In this document: positions 13,572 through 20,872 of the stretch, piece after piece
Numbering within the stretch: the first letter of the stretch is position 1
Layout of the letters: every line of letters begins with the position of its first letter
Assembly: GCA_964392065.1 (NCBI GenBank)
Contig: CAYMOG010000019.1
Location: forward strand, 1 to 24,134
From: JASBZA01 sp964392065
GTDB lineage: Bacteria > Bacillota > Clostridia > Saccharofermentanales > Fastidiosipilaceae
DNA length: 24,134 nt
Direction of reading: 5' to 3'
Made by a program: the position numbers and the translations under genes
Notes under the pieces: model-generated
The model's input: the letters and a program-made list of their open reading frames with translations, nothing else
Told to the model about the DNA's origin: nothing
Database searches by the model: none

Positions 13572-15041
13572 CTAATCTCTATCAATTTCGTAATCTAAGA
13601 TTCTTCCTGTACGAGCGTCGATATCGTATTCATATTCCACGCCGTTAACTTCTGCTTCTAGTTCCCATTTGACAACACCATCGTCGGTATCCCATTCGGC
13701 ATAGAAGGCCGATGCGTTGATTCCGGCATGTCTTGCTGCAATCTGACGAGCTTCTGTAGCGCTGAGATATTGGGATTTCGTAGTTGTTGGTTTCGGAGCT
13801 ACTGTAGTTTGTCTTGTCGTAGGTGCTGGAGCAGGTGGTCTCGTGGTCGCTCTGGTTGTAGNNNNNNNNNNNNNNNNNNNNNNNNNNNNNNNNNNNNNNN
13901 NNNNNNNNNNNNNNNNNNNNNNNNNNNNNNNNNNNNNNNNNNNNNNNNNNNNNNNNNNNNNGGTCGTGGCCTTCGTGGTAGGTGCTTCGGTGGCTCTGGT
14001 TGTAGCCTTCGTGGTCGTATTTGTAGGAGCTGGAGTACTTGTAGTAGGTTTCTCTGTTGTCGTAGTACGGATTAGAACGACTTGACCTTTGCGAGATGCT
14101 TCACTCTCGTCTTCTTGCGTTTCCTTATCATCATCCTTATCATCGTCCTTGTCGTCATCATCTACATCACCATCAAGTGCGATGCGACCATCGTCTGTAT
14201 TTTTTGTTTCTAAAAGCTTACTATCTTCAGCGTTCATACGCAGAGATAAAACATGTCCTTGATCTGCGCTTAAACTTAGCTCATATTCCACATTTTCTCG
14301 AAGCATAGTAAGTTCATAATGGGCTTCTTTCCCTTCTTCTGCATCATGAAAATCCACATTCTTGATGCTGGCTTCAGGAACTTGTTGTTTGGCTAGTTCT
14401 TTGATTTCTTCTATGTTCTTATACTTATTTTGCTTCATAATTTCTTCGTAGGTTTCATCATCACCATCAATAGAGAGAAGCACCGTATTTCCTGACCGTA
14501 GACGGTTTCTCACTAATTCACCCGATTCTACTGAGAACCTAGCAAGGCCAGTATATGTGCCATCTTCATAATGCACTTCATATTCATACAAATTTTCATC
14601 TTCAGTAAGTAGAACACTCGTTAATTTTGCTTGGGGGAACTCTTTGTAAAAAGCATTTTCAATATCTTCTTTTGACTTAAGAACTTCTGGGCTAGCTTTA
14701 TGGGTAAGTACCACCTGCTCTATGCCTGTCATTTCTCCATTTTTTGCAAGCGTTACACCATATTTCGTGTAGGACTCTCCATCGAAGTATTGAAACAAGA
14801 AACCTTCGTTATCTTCTTCTCCACTTAAATAACTTGCTGAATCCGGAACATAAGCTTGGGAAATTTTCTTCGCTTCTTCTGCCCCTACCGCTTGTACGCC
14901 ATTCGTGTTGAGGATGATTGCCCCTACCGTGATACCAACCAAAACAATGAGGGCCGTAACGACCATCAACTGCTGTTTGAGTTTTTTACTAAAACGCCCG
15001 GGTTTCTCCTCGATTTCATTATGAATATAGTTCTTTTTCAT
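13572..15041 (-). CDS. Membrane-anchored PepSY-domain protein with Asp-rich and Thr-rich segments (interrupted by assembly gap)
   Basis: A protein of nominally 489 aa; the true length is unknown because 100 N fall inside it. The order is: a basic cytoplasmic N-terminus, one membrane helix (about residues 25-45, probably an uncleaved anchor), PepSY-like repeats (about 55-270), an acidic D-D-D-D-K-D-D-D-K stretch (near 290-302), a Thr-rich stalk built of short T-T-K-A-T-T and T-T-R-A-T units on both sides of the gap, and a well-formed C-terminal PepSY domain (S-A-T-E-A-R-Q-I-A through D-Y-E-I-D-R-D). PepSY domains are thought to restrain proteases or sense at the cell surface. No LPxTG sorting signal is present. 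AAGGAG precedes the ATG by seven nt. It is a single gene, between the hydrolase (convergent) and the permease terminator. Role unknown. Confidence 0.8.
   Translation of the reverse strand: MKKNYIHNEIEEKPGRFSKKLKQQLMVVTALIVLVGITVGAIILNTNGVQAVGAEEAKKISQAYVPDSASYLSGEEDNEGFLFQYFDGESYTKYGVTLAKNGEMTGIEQVVLTHKASPEVLKSKEDIENAFYKEFPQAKLTSVLLTEDENLYEYEVHYEDGTYTGLARFSVESGELVRNRLRSGNTVLLSIDGDDETYEEIMKQNKYKNIEEIKELAKQQVPEASIKNVDFHDAEEGKEAHYELTMLRENVEYELSLSADQGHVLSLRMNAEDSKLLETKNTDDGRIALDGDVDDDDKDDDKDDDKETQEDESEASRKGQVVLIRTTTTEKPTTSTPAPTNTTTKATTRATEAPTTKATTXXXXXXXXXXXXXXXXXXXXXXXXXXXXXXXXXXTTRATTRPPAPAPTTRQTTVAPKPTTTKSQYLSATEARQIAARHAGINASAFYAEWDTDDGVVKWELEAEVNGVEYEYDIDARTGRILDYEIDRD
13862..13961. other. 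100-base run of N (assembly gap)
   Basis: Exactly 100 N, the usual placeholder for a gap of unknown size. It falls within the Thr-codon repeats of the PepSY gene, which suggests the repeat defeated assembly. The frame stays Thr-rich on both sides, so the gene is probably intact. Confidence 0.95.
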
Positions 15042-15114
15042 GCCCTACTCCTTATGTGAAATTGTTTTATTTGTTTGTTCATTTAGCATACTATCTTCTC
15101 AAGATGAAAATCAG

Positions 15115-15160
15115 ATTAAAAAATCCCAAACTTTCTCATAATAAGAAAATTTGGGATAAA
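15115..15160 (-). terminator. Intrinsic terminator of the permease gene
   Basis: Arms ATCCCAAA and TTTGGGAT extended by AGAAA/TTTCT after one mismatch (15123-15157), followed on the minus strand by five or six T. It lies about 25 nt after the permease stop and before the PepSY gene. Confidence 0.82.
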
Positions 15161-15185
15161 AATCTTAGATTTGAGGCACTCGAGC

Positions 15186-16553
15186 TTAGTCGTTTTTCTT
15201 ACCTTCTTTTGTTGTGTCGGTTCCTGAGAAGTTCACACCCGTATCACGAGGCTCTTCTTGGCTGAAATTATAGTCTTTACCAGGTAAAATAGCATTTAAG
15301 ATAATACCCACTATAGCTGCAATAGCAATACCAGATAAGTGAATCTCAGCACCTAGAATAGCGAAACTCAATCCCGCATTCGCACCCGTAAATCCTAGAG
15401 CACATACGAAAATGGAAGCTGCGACAATGAGGTTTCTACTCTTCGTGAAATCAACATTGTTTTCCACTAAATTACGGACTCCAATACTCGAAATCATACC
15501 GTAGAGAATCATGGAGACACCACCAATAATAGCTCTAGGTATTGAATAAATAAACGCACTAACTGCTGGGAAGAAGGATAGAACAATAGCAAATACTGCA
15601 GCGATACGCATAACCCTAGGATCATATACCTTCGTTAAGACAAGTACACCTGTATTTTCACCATAGGTTGTGTTTGCAGGACCACCAAACATCGTCGCCA
15701 TGGAAGTCGCCAGTCCATCTCCTAATATCGTCCGGTGAAGTCCCGGTTCCTTAATTAAGTTTTTCCCAACCGTAGCGCCGATAGCCGATATATCACCAAT
15801 ATGTTCCATAACAGTGGCCAAAGCAATTGGTGCGATAGTTATAATCGCACTCAAATCAAACTTCATTATGCCTTCTCTTGAGATGGGTAGTGCAAGAACT
15901 TGTTGTCCAGCAAGCCCCGAGAAGTCTACTCTTCTCAGAAGTAAAGCGACAACATAAGAAATAACAATACCTAGAATAATAGGGATGATTCTAGCCATAC
16001 CTTTGCCCCAGATATTAAAGAAGATGACTACAGCAATAGCGACAAAGGCAAGTAACCAATCATTGCTTGCATCGCTAATTGCAATGGGGGCGAGAGTCAA
16101 GCCAATAGAAATAATAATTGGACCTGTTACAACAGGCGGGAAGAAACGCATAACACGCTCGACACCAAAAAATTTAATAAATGCTGCGAAAATAACATAA
16201 ATAATGCCGGCAACGAACACGCCTCCTCCGGCATAAGGCAACATCTCCACATTGGGAGAGCCATCTGCTAAACGCGGAGCTACCATCGCGTATCCACTTA
16301 AGAAGGCGAAAGAAGAACCTAGAAACGCAGGTACTTTACCCTTAGTCAAGAGATGAAACAGTAAGGTTCCTAAACCTGCCATTAATAAAGTCGTGGATAT
16401 ACTTAATCCTGTAATGAGCGGCACTAAAACTGTAGCACCGAACATAGCGAATAAATGCTGAATACCTAAAATAACACTTTTACCTACTGAAAGTTCACGA
16501 ATATCCCATATAGGCTCTTGCCCTAACTTCTGCTTACCCTTTACTCTTCCCAC
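15186..16553 (-). CDS. uraA: Uracil/xanthine-type permease (NCS2 family, UraA-like)
   Basis: A 455-aa membrane transporter with the 12-14 hydrophobic segments of the nucleobase:cation symporter-2 family. It has the family marks seen in UraA: I-Q-H-L-F-A-M-F-G-A-T-V-L-V-P near residues 31-45, A-T-V-M-E250-H-I-G-D (substrate-binding Glu), and G-G-P-A-N-T-T-Y-G-E299-N-T-G-V (second conserved Glu). The T-Y-G-E-N-T-G form fits uracil permeases better than xanthine or urate carriers. The start is a GTG at 16553, seven nt after AGGAGG; an overlapping ATG at 16555 is out of frame. The mRNA leader is short, with no PyrR or other attenuator visible. The gene has its own promoter and terminator, so it is monocistronic. 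No pyrimidine synthesis genes are nearby. Confidence 0.92.
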   Translation of the reverse strand: MGRVKGKQKLGQEPIWDIRELSVGKSVILGIQHLFAMFGATVLVPLITGLSISTTLLMAGLGTLLFHLLTKGKVPAFLGSSFAFLSGYAMVAPRLADGSPNVEMLPYAGGGVFVAGIIYVIFAAFIKFFGVERVMRFFPPVVTGPIIISIGLTLAPIAISDASNDWLLAFVAIAVVIFFNIWGKGMARIIPIILGIVISYVVALLLRRVDFSGLAGQQVLALPISREGIMKFDLSAIITIAPIALATVMEHIGDISAIGATVGKNLIKEPGLHRTILGDGLATSMATMFGGPANTTYGENTGVLVLTKVYDPRVMRIAAVFAIVLSFFPAVSAFIYSIPRAIIGGVSMILYGMISSIGVRNLVENNVDFTKSRNLIVAASIFVCALGFTGANAGLSFAILGAEIHLSGIAIAAIVGIILNAILPGKDYNFSQEEPRDTGVNFSGTDTTKEGKKND

Positions 16554-16586
16554 ATTATATCCTCCTAAAGCATCGTAATCTTTCGC

Positions 16587-16615
16587 ATTATTACAATAAA
16601 AGCCAGAATTGACAA
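16587..16615 (-). promoter_or_regulatory. Promoter of the permease gene
   Basis: A -35 TTGTCA (16615-16610), a 17-nt spacer and a -10 AATAAT (16592-16587) preceded by TGT, an extended -10 pattern. The -35 overlaps that of a divergent plus-strand promoter. Confidence 0.7.
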
Positions 16616-16638
16616 GTCTAGTATTTTACCTATACAAT
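16609..16638 (+). promoter_or_regulatory. Divergent plus-strand promoter with perfect -35
   Basis: TTGACA at 16609-16614 and TACAAT at 16633-16638 (18-nt spacer), or TATACA at 16631-16636 (16 nt). No plus-strand protein gene follows before the terminators at 16651-16740. Confidence 0.6.
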
Positions 16639-16644
16639 TGTTAT

Positions 16645-16742
16645 TCAGAAAGCGTATTCTCATTTGGATACTGTTTTTTTGTTTTATTTGTTTGTAGAAG
16701 AAATCTAGGCTCTAACGAACCTAGATTTCTTCTATTTTTTAT
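16645..16742 (+). ncRNA. Possible small RNA ending at tandem terminators
   Basis: The interval from the expected start of the divergent promoter to the last terminator, about 95 nt. It holds one weak hairpin with a seven-T run (GTATTC/GGATAC, 16654-16679) and then a strong terminator. No open frame of any length is inside. A transcript of about 35 or 95 nt is expected. The function is unknown; it could also be only promoter and terminator scenery. Confidence 0.4.
16695..16742 (+). terminator. Strong intrinsic terminator without an upstream protein gene
   Basis: A perfect 15-bp stem, TAGAAGAAATCTAGG (16695-16709) with CCTAGATTTCTTCTA (16720-16734), a ten-base loop, then TTTTTTATTT. The T-run is on the plus strand only, so it ends plus-strand transcription. 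Confidence 0.85.
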
Positions 16743-16750
16743 TTCACCTT

Positions 16751-16996
16751 TTATTTTTCTAAATAATCTTGAATCACTTTATTTACACCATTGAAATATA
16801 AAGAGCATTGAGTATTTGCGTCCTTCTGCAAAATAATATTCTCGAGATAAGCATTATTTCGGAAATCTAGCCAAGATTCCTCATCCAGATCTAGAAGGTA
16901 TGGTTTCCAAGCTTCATAGAATTTCTTGTCATAATATTCTCCTTCAAATTGTGTGTGCCTATAACTACGACAAATCCAACATCTAGAATTTTCTAT
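16751..16996 (-). pseudogene. Startless protein-like reading frame, probable gene remnant
   Basis: Between an in-frame TGA (16999-16997) and TAA (16753-16751) an open frame of 81 sense codons runs on the minus strand with no ATG, and its residue use is protein-like: C-W-I-C-R-S-Y-R-H near the start, then E-A-W-K-P-Y-L-L-D-L-D-E-E-S-W-L-D-F-R-N-N, and I-Q-D-Y-L-E-K at the end. Losing one A from the AAAA run near 16990 would join it to an ATG at about 17001, giving a product of about 82 aa. This fits a frameshifted small gene, the C-terminal stub of a lost gene, or a sequencing error. I do not recognise the family. No ribosome site is seen. Confidence 0.45.
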
Positions 16997-17066
16997 TCAT
17001 GATTAGAAGAAATTAGATTCACTTCTAAACTAAGCTTACTGTTCTTGAATTATTTAATATTAAGCA

Positions 17067-17082
17067 TCAAGTAAATACTTGA
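17067..17082. promoter_or_regulatory. Palindromic operator-like site
   Basis: TCAAGTA-aa-TACTTGA, a 7-bp inverted repeat with a two-base centre, about 115 nt before the response-regulator start in an otherwise plain AT-rich region (16997-17150). The spacing suits a dimeric regulator. No second copy was seen nearby. Confidence 0.35.
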
Positions 17083-17154
17083 CGTATTAAAATCTTCTTC
17101 TTTCCATTTCAAACTCTAGTCTTTTTCTTCTCGCCCACTACTCACTACATAGTC

Positions 17155-17160
17155 TATAAT
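17155..17160 (+). promoter_or_regulatory. Likely -10 element for the two-component operon
   Basis: A perfect TATAAT 35 nt before the ATG. The -35 position has no consensus match, which would fit an activated promoter. Confidence 0.45.
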
Positions 17161-17195
17161 TAAACTTATCAGAAGATTCCCTGAGGAGGTCAATT

Positions 17196-17879
17196 ATGCG
17201 CCTATTATATGTAGAAGATGAAATGGATATTCTCGAGAGTACAACCAGAAGACTTCGTGCGGATGGACATACCGTAGATGCTTGTGACCGCGGAGATGAT
17301 GCGGAAGATTATATCGCCATGACTGATTATGATGCAATAATCCTAGATATCATGCTACCAGGTAAGGACGGCATAGAAATACTAGAGAACATGCGTAAAT
17401 CAGGAAATAATACACCGGTCATTCTCCTTACCGCTAAGGATACTATCGACGATCGTGTACGAGGTTTAGACGCGGGATCGGATGATTATCTGACGAAACC
17501 TTTCGCTTACGAAGAACTGTCGGCCCGCATAAGAGCCCTCTCCAGAAGGCCTGTTACGACCGAACAAATTTCAAATATACTCTCAATTGCTAACCTACAA
17601 ATGGACCTGGCTAGCCATGAAGTCCGCCGCGAAGACGAACGCATTAAATTATCAGCAAAAGAGTTTGCCATCCTAGAATATATGTTGCGAAACCAAGGCC
17701 AAGTCCTGGCCAGAGAGCAGATTGAACAACAAGCTTGGAGCTATGACTTCGAAGGTGGAAGTAATGTGGTGGATGTCTATATCCGCTATTTACGCAAAAA
17801 AATCGATAGCAATTATGAACCGAAGCTCATCCATACGGTAAGAGGTGTAGGTTATATTCTGAAAATCGAGGAAGAATAA
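17196..17879 (+). CDS. OmpR-family response regulator
   Basis: A 227-aa two-domain regulator. The receiver (1-120) has the acidic pair E7-D8, the phospho-acceptor D51 in I-L-D-I-M-L-P-G, the T in L-L-T-A-K-D and K102 in T-K-P-F-A-Y-E-E-L. The winged-helix DNA-binding domain (about 130-225) has the family marks L-S-A-K-E-F-A-I-L-E-Y, V-D-V-Y-I-R-Y-L-R-K-K-I and T-V-R-G-V-G-Y-I-L. GAGGAGGT precedes the ATG. The stop overlaps the start of the kinase gene by one base (TAATG), so the two are a coupled pair. Its own promoter region carries a palindrome at 17067 that could be a target site. The closest look is to CusR/TcrA-like regulators, but the signal cannot be told. Confidence 0.95.
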   Translation: MRLLYVEDEMDILESTTRRLRADGHTVDACDRGDDAEDYIAMTDYDAIILDIMLPGKDGIEILENMRKSGNNTPVILLTAKDTIDDRVRGLDAGSDDYLTKPFAYEELSARIRALSRRPVTTEQISNILSIANLQMDLASHEVRREDERIKLSAKEFAILEYMLRNQGQVLAREQIEQQAWSYDFEGGSNVVDVYIRYLRKKIDSNYEPKLIHTVRGVGYILKIEEE

Positions 17880-19288
17880 TGGCTCATGTGAGGACTTCTA
17901 ATCGTTATAAACGTAAATCTATTACTAGAAGGCTTACAACCTTCTACTCCATTGCGCTCTTCTTGTTTATTCTTGCACTATTTGTTTTTCTCTATACTTT
18001 TATGAATCGCTCTACCTTTTCCCTATCTCAGCCGATTCTAGAGTCCGCCGTAGTAGAAGTTATGAATGGTATCGAACACGAAGGCACCCATGTCTATCTA
18101 GACAATGATGTTCGGCTTTTCAACGAGGGGGTAAGTCTTGTGCTCTATCGTACGGATATGACCGTCGTGCGTGGAACCGTACCTCAGGGTTTTCCCGATG
18201 GCATCCCCTTGCAAAATGATAGACATCGTACAATTGATGGTGAAGTCCAATGGAACATTTATGACCGTTTTTATCAGGTGGACAATACAGGGATTTGGGT
18301 GCGAGGCATTTATTCTATGGACTCTGCCAACCATTTCTTGCGTAACACCCTCATGACACTTCTGATGACCTTCCCTCTATTTATTTCACTCGTGGTCGTA
18401 GTAGGTTACTTTATTACTAAACGTACTCTGAAACCTCTTGAAGGCTTAACGCAAGCCGTTGCGACAGTGTCGGATAGTAAGGATTTAAACAAACGCATAC
18501 CGCTTGCTTTGGCCCAAGGTGGGCGTGCCAACGAAATCGATATCTTAAGTTTAAACTTCAACGATATGTTAGACCGCTTACAAGAGCACTTCCTAGCGGA
18601 ACAACAGTTCACCTCGGATGCCTCCCATGAGTTACGTACTCCAGTGGCTGCCATCATGTCTCAAGCAGGTGCAGGCCTCATGGAAGGCGCTACTCTAGAA
18701 GATAAGAATTATGCTTTACAACGTATTCAAATCCAGAGCCAAAACATGAACACCTTAATCAATCAACTCTTAGAGTTAACCCGAGCAGACCGAGGGACTC
18801 TAGAACTTAATTTCGAGCATATTCACTTGTCAGAACTCGCCGAAATGGTATGGGAGTCTCTCTTAGATATGGCAGCCAAACGCGCCATTCGTTTACAAAA
18901 GCAGATTGATTCGGATATTTATGTTACAGGAGATGAAGTGCTTCTAATGCGATTAATCATTAATTTGGCCAGTAATGGTATTAAATATGGGCGCGAAGGC
19001 GGTTATGTCGCCATTGATATTCGTAGAGATGAAGCGGAAGCGTTGATTTCCATTACAGATAATGGCATAGGAATGTCTGAAGATGATATGGATAAGATTT
19101 TTGATCGTTTCTATCGTGTCAGTAAACATAGAGGTCAAGAAAAGCATGATGATTTCAATTATAGTTCTGGACTTGGCTTATCCATGGTTAAGTGGATTGT
19201 GGAAGTACATAATGGTACGATTCAAGTGAGCTCGACAGAGAATCTAGGTTCTCAATTTGTGGTGCGTTTGCCACTTCTTCATGAATAG
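17879..19288 (+). CDS. Sensor histidine kinase
   Basis: A 469-aa membrane kinase, partner of the upstream regulator. Two membrane helices (about 22-42 and 157-179) enclose an extracellular sensor of about 115 residues without recognised motifs. A HAMP region follows (about 180-235), then the phospho-acceptor H250 in S-D-A-S-H-E-L-R-T-P. The ATPase domain has the N box I-N362-L-A-S-N366-G-I-K-Y, G1 box D394-N-G-I-G-M, F box F-D-R-F-Y-R, and G2 box G-L-G-L-S-M. All catalytic boxes look intact. It starts within the stop codon of the regulator and is followed after 11 nt by the DUF438/PAS gene, so all three are probably one transcript. The stimulus is unknown; in sensor layout it is a standard extracytoplasmic-sensing kinase. 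Confidence 0.95.
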   Translation: MAHVRTSNRYKRKSITRRLTTFYSIALFLFILALFVFLYTFMNRSTFSLSQPILESAVVEVMNGIEHEGTHVYLDNDVRLFNEGVSLVLYRTDMTVVRGTVPQGFPDGIPLQNDRHRTIDGEVQWNIYDRFYQVDNTGIWVRGIYSMDSANHFLRNTLMTLLMTFPLFISLVVVVGYFITKRTLKPLEGLTQAVATVSDSKDLNKRIPLALAQGGRANEIDILSLNFNDMLDRLQEHFLAEQQFTSDASHELRTPVAAIMSQAGAGLMEGATLEDKNYALQRIQIQSQNMNTLINQLLELTRADRGTLELNFEHIHLSELAEMVWESLLDMAAKRAIRLQKQIDSDIYVTGDEVLLMRLIINLASNGIKYGREGGYVAIDIRRDEAEALISITDNGIGMSEDDMDKIFDRFYRVSKHRGQEKHDDFNYSSGLGLSMVKWIVEVHNGTIQVSSTENLGSQFVVRLPLLHE

Positions 19289-19299
19289 AAAGGTTTTTT

Positions 19300-20457
19300 A
19301 TGGAAAATTTAATAGCTTATATCGAAGGCTTATTACAAGGTCAGGACCCCAGAAGTTTATATCAAGCCCATGAAGGTGGCTTCATAGAGCTAGAGCCTCT
19401 GGATATCTTCCGTAGTTTCCATCATTTATTGGCAAAAGGCTATTCCCATGAAGAAATACTGCAGATTGTGCCCAAGGTTATCCTGGCTACTCAGAAGTAT
19501 TTCCCAGATAAAACAGTCCTCGTGGACCAACCCTTCCTGCAGTCTCTACGAGAAGAGAATCAAGTCTTAAACCTCCATCTCGATAGACTTCGCCCTCTAT
19601 TAACCGAGCAAGAAATTACAACGGAACATCGTGTGGAGATGCTTGCAATTCTACACGATTTAACTTCTTATCGGGTTCATTTCTCGAAACAGCAAAACAT
19701 TCTCTTCCCCATGCTGATGGCCAAAGACGAAACCTTGTCGGCACTCTCCATATTATGGGCTTGGCAAGACCAGGCAACAAAACGTCTAGAAGATACACGA
19801 GCACTCTTACAAGAAGATGGCTATACTTTGCGTACTATCCGCACACAGTTTGGATTGTTATTCTCCTCATATGCTAGTCTTCAGACGAAGGAAGAAAGAT
19901 TCTTATATCCTGCGGCAGGAGAATTACTTGACGCAGACGATTGGCAAGCTATAAATAATCAAGCGAAATCCTACCCTCTAGCCTTCGGACTAGATGCAGA
20001 AATTCTTCAGGTGGAAGAAAATGTCCAGCCTTTAAGTCTTGACGCTGGCGAACTTGTGAGTAAGACGGGCACTATGGATGCCAAGACTCTAGCGCTGGTG
20101 CTTCGGCACCTACCTCTTGATTTTACGGTAGTGGACGCAAATGACCGTTTAATTTACTTCAGCGATTCGCCAGATCGAGTCTTCCCTAGATCTCCTGCCG
20201 CTCTAGGTAGACTAGTCAAACAGTGTCATCCTCCTAAATCCTATGCCAAAGTTGAAGAAATCATCACGGCCTTCAAAGAAGGTCGGCAAAAGCATGCACG
20301 GTTCTGGATAAAGGTTAGAGAAAAGACCATCCTCATTGAATATTTTTCTCTGCTTGATACTGCTGGCACCTATTGTGGCGTGTTGGAAGTAAGTCAAGAT
20401 ATTACGGATTTTATTAGCATTACAGGCGAGAAGCGTTTGGCTTCTTGGGAAGCTTAG
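19300..20457 (+). CDS. DUF438 / hemerythrin-like / PAS protein
   Basis: A 385-aa soluble protein with three parts in the usual order of this family: a DUF438 helical domain (about 5-72), a hemerythrin HHE-like bundle (about 78-225) and a C-terminal PAS domain (about 255-370). The PAS is typical: L-P-L-D-F-T-V-V-D-A-N-D-R, F-S-D-S-P, C-H-P-P-K-S, F-K-E-G and V-S-Q-D-I-T. In the bundle, H127 in V-H-F-S-K and the late E-E-R-F-L-Y-P remain, but other expected His/Glu ligands read Q-P-F-L, Q-Q-N-I-L-F-P and W-Q-D-Q. A normal di-iron centre is therefore unlikely. The gene follows the kinase by 11 nt, which suggests an accessory sensing role in that system, perhaps redox- or haem-related through the PAS. 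Confidence 0.85.
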   Translation: MENLIAYIEGLLQGQDPRSLYQAHEGGFIELEPLDIFRSFHHLLAKGYSHEEILQIVPKVILATQKYFPDKTVLVDQPFLQSLREENQVLNLHLDRLRPLLTEQEITTEHRVEMLAILHDLTSYRVHFSKQQNILFPMLMAKDETLSALSILWAWQDQATKRLEDTRALLQEDGYTLRTIRTQFGLLFSSYASLQTKEERFLYPAAGELLDADDWQAINNQAKSYPLAFGLDAEILQVEENVQPLSLDAGELVSKTGTMDAKTLALVLRHLPLDFTVVDANDRLIYFSDSPDRVFPRSPAALGRLVKQCHPPKSYAKVEEIITAFKEGRQKHARFWIKVREKTILIEYFSLLDTAGTYCGVLEVSQDITDFISITGEKRLASWEA

Positions 20458-20494
20458 AATTACATTTTCTACACCTCTATATATTCAAAACAAG

Positions 20495-20527
20495 TTAAAA
20501 AGCTACTTCTCATTGAAAAGTAGCTTC
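20495..20527 (-). terminator. Terminator of the polyamine/coiled-coil transcript
   Basis: Arms AAGCTACTT (20500-20508) and AAGTAGCTT (20518-20526) form a 9-bp stem; on the minus strand five T follow. It is between convergent genes and could also weakly end the DUF438 transcript. Confidence 0.75.
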
Positions 20528-20544
20528 CATTGAACTTATAAATA

Positions 20545-20781
20545 TTAATCTTTGTTTAATACTTTTTTGAGCTTATCCATAGCAATCTGCATATCTGCCA
20601 ATTGACCTTGGAGTAATTCAGAGTTTTCTTGAAGTTTCTGTACATCAGGTTCTATACGATTCTGAAGGAGCTCAATTCTCGTCTTCAATTGATCTGCCAT
20701 GGTCTGAACTTCCGCGAAAGAATCCTGGGCGACCTCTAAGTTATCTTTTATTTTTGCAAAATTTTCTTTTCTATCTGCCAT
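20545..20781 (-). CDS. Small coiled-coil protein, function unknown
   Basis: A 78-aa, charged protein that looks almost fully helical with heptad-like Leu/Ile/Met spacing (L32, I36, L39, I43, then L50, L57, L61, M68, L72), so it is probably a coiled-coil dimer or bundle. It has no membrane segment, Cys or enzyme motif. The ATG at 20781 is set by AAGGAG six nt upstream; the longer open frame back to 20988 runs antisense-free into speE and adds residues without sense. A promoter lies 35-60 nt upstream, so it can be made apart from speE, and a terminator follows. I do not recognise a named family; phasin-like or structural roles are only possibilities. Confidence 0.7.
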   Translation of the reverse strand: MADRKENFAKIKDNLEVAQDSFAEVQTMADQLKTRIELLQNRIEPDVQKLQENSELLQGQLADMQIAMDKLKKVLNKD

Positions 20782-20815
20782 AGTGCACTCCTTTATATTC
20801 TGTACTAGTGGAATT

Positions 20816-20844
20816 ATTGTAGCATGAATGCACGTGATTGCCAC
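20816..20844 (-). promoter_or_regulatory. Promoter of the coiled-coil protein gene
   Basis: GTGGCA (20844-20839), 17-nt spacer, TACAAT (20821-20816) on the minus strand, within the gap after speE. Confidence 0.55.
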
Positions 20845-20872
20845 CAGTATGTACGTTAAGGTAGTGTGAATT

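Noticed and set aside
13728..14085. Plus-strand frames opposite the Thr-rich repeat
   Set aside because: They are low-complexity mirror readings (Cys/Ser/Arg- or Val-rich) across the N gap, without ribosome sites.
16751..16999. UGA recoding to explain the in-frame TGA before the remnant
   Set aside because: Other genes in the window, such as the UbiA and GNAT-like genes, end in TGA, so TGA is a normal stop here.
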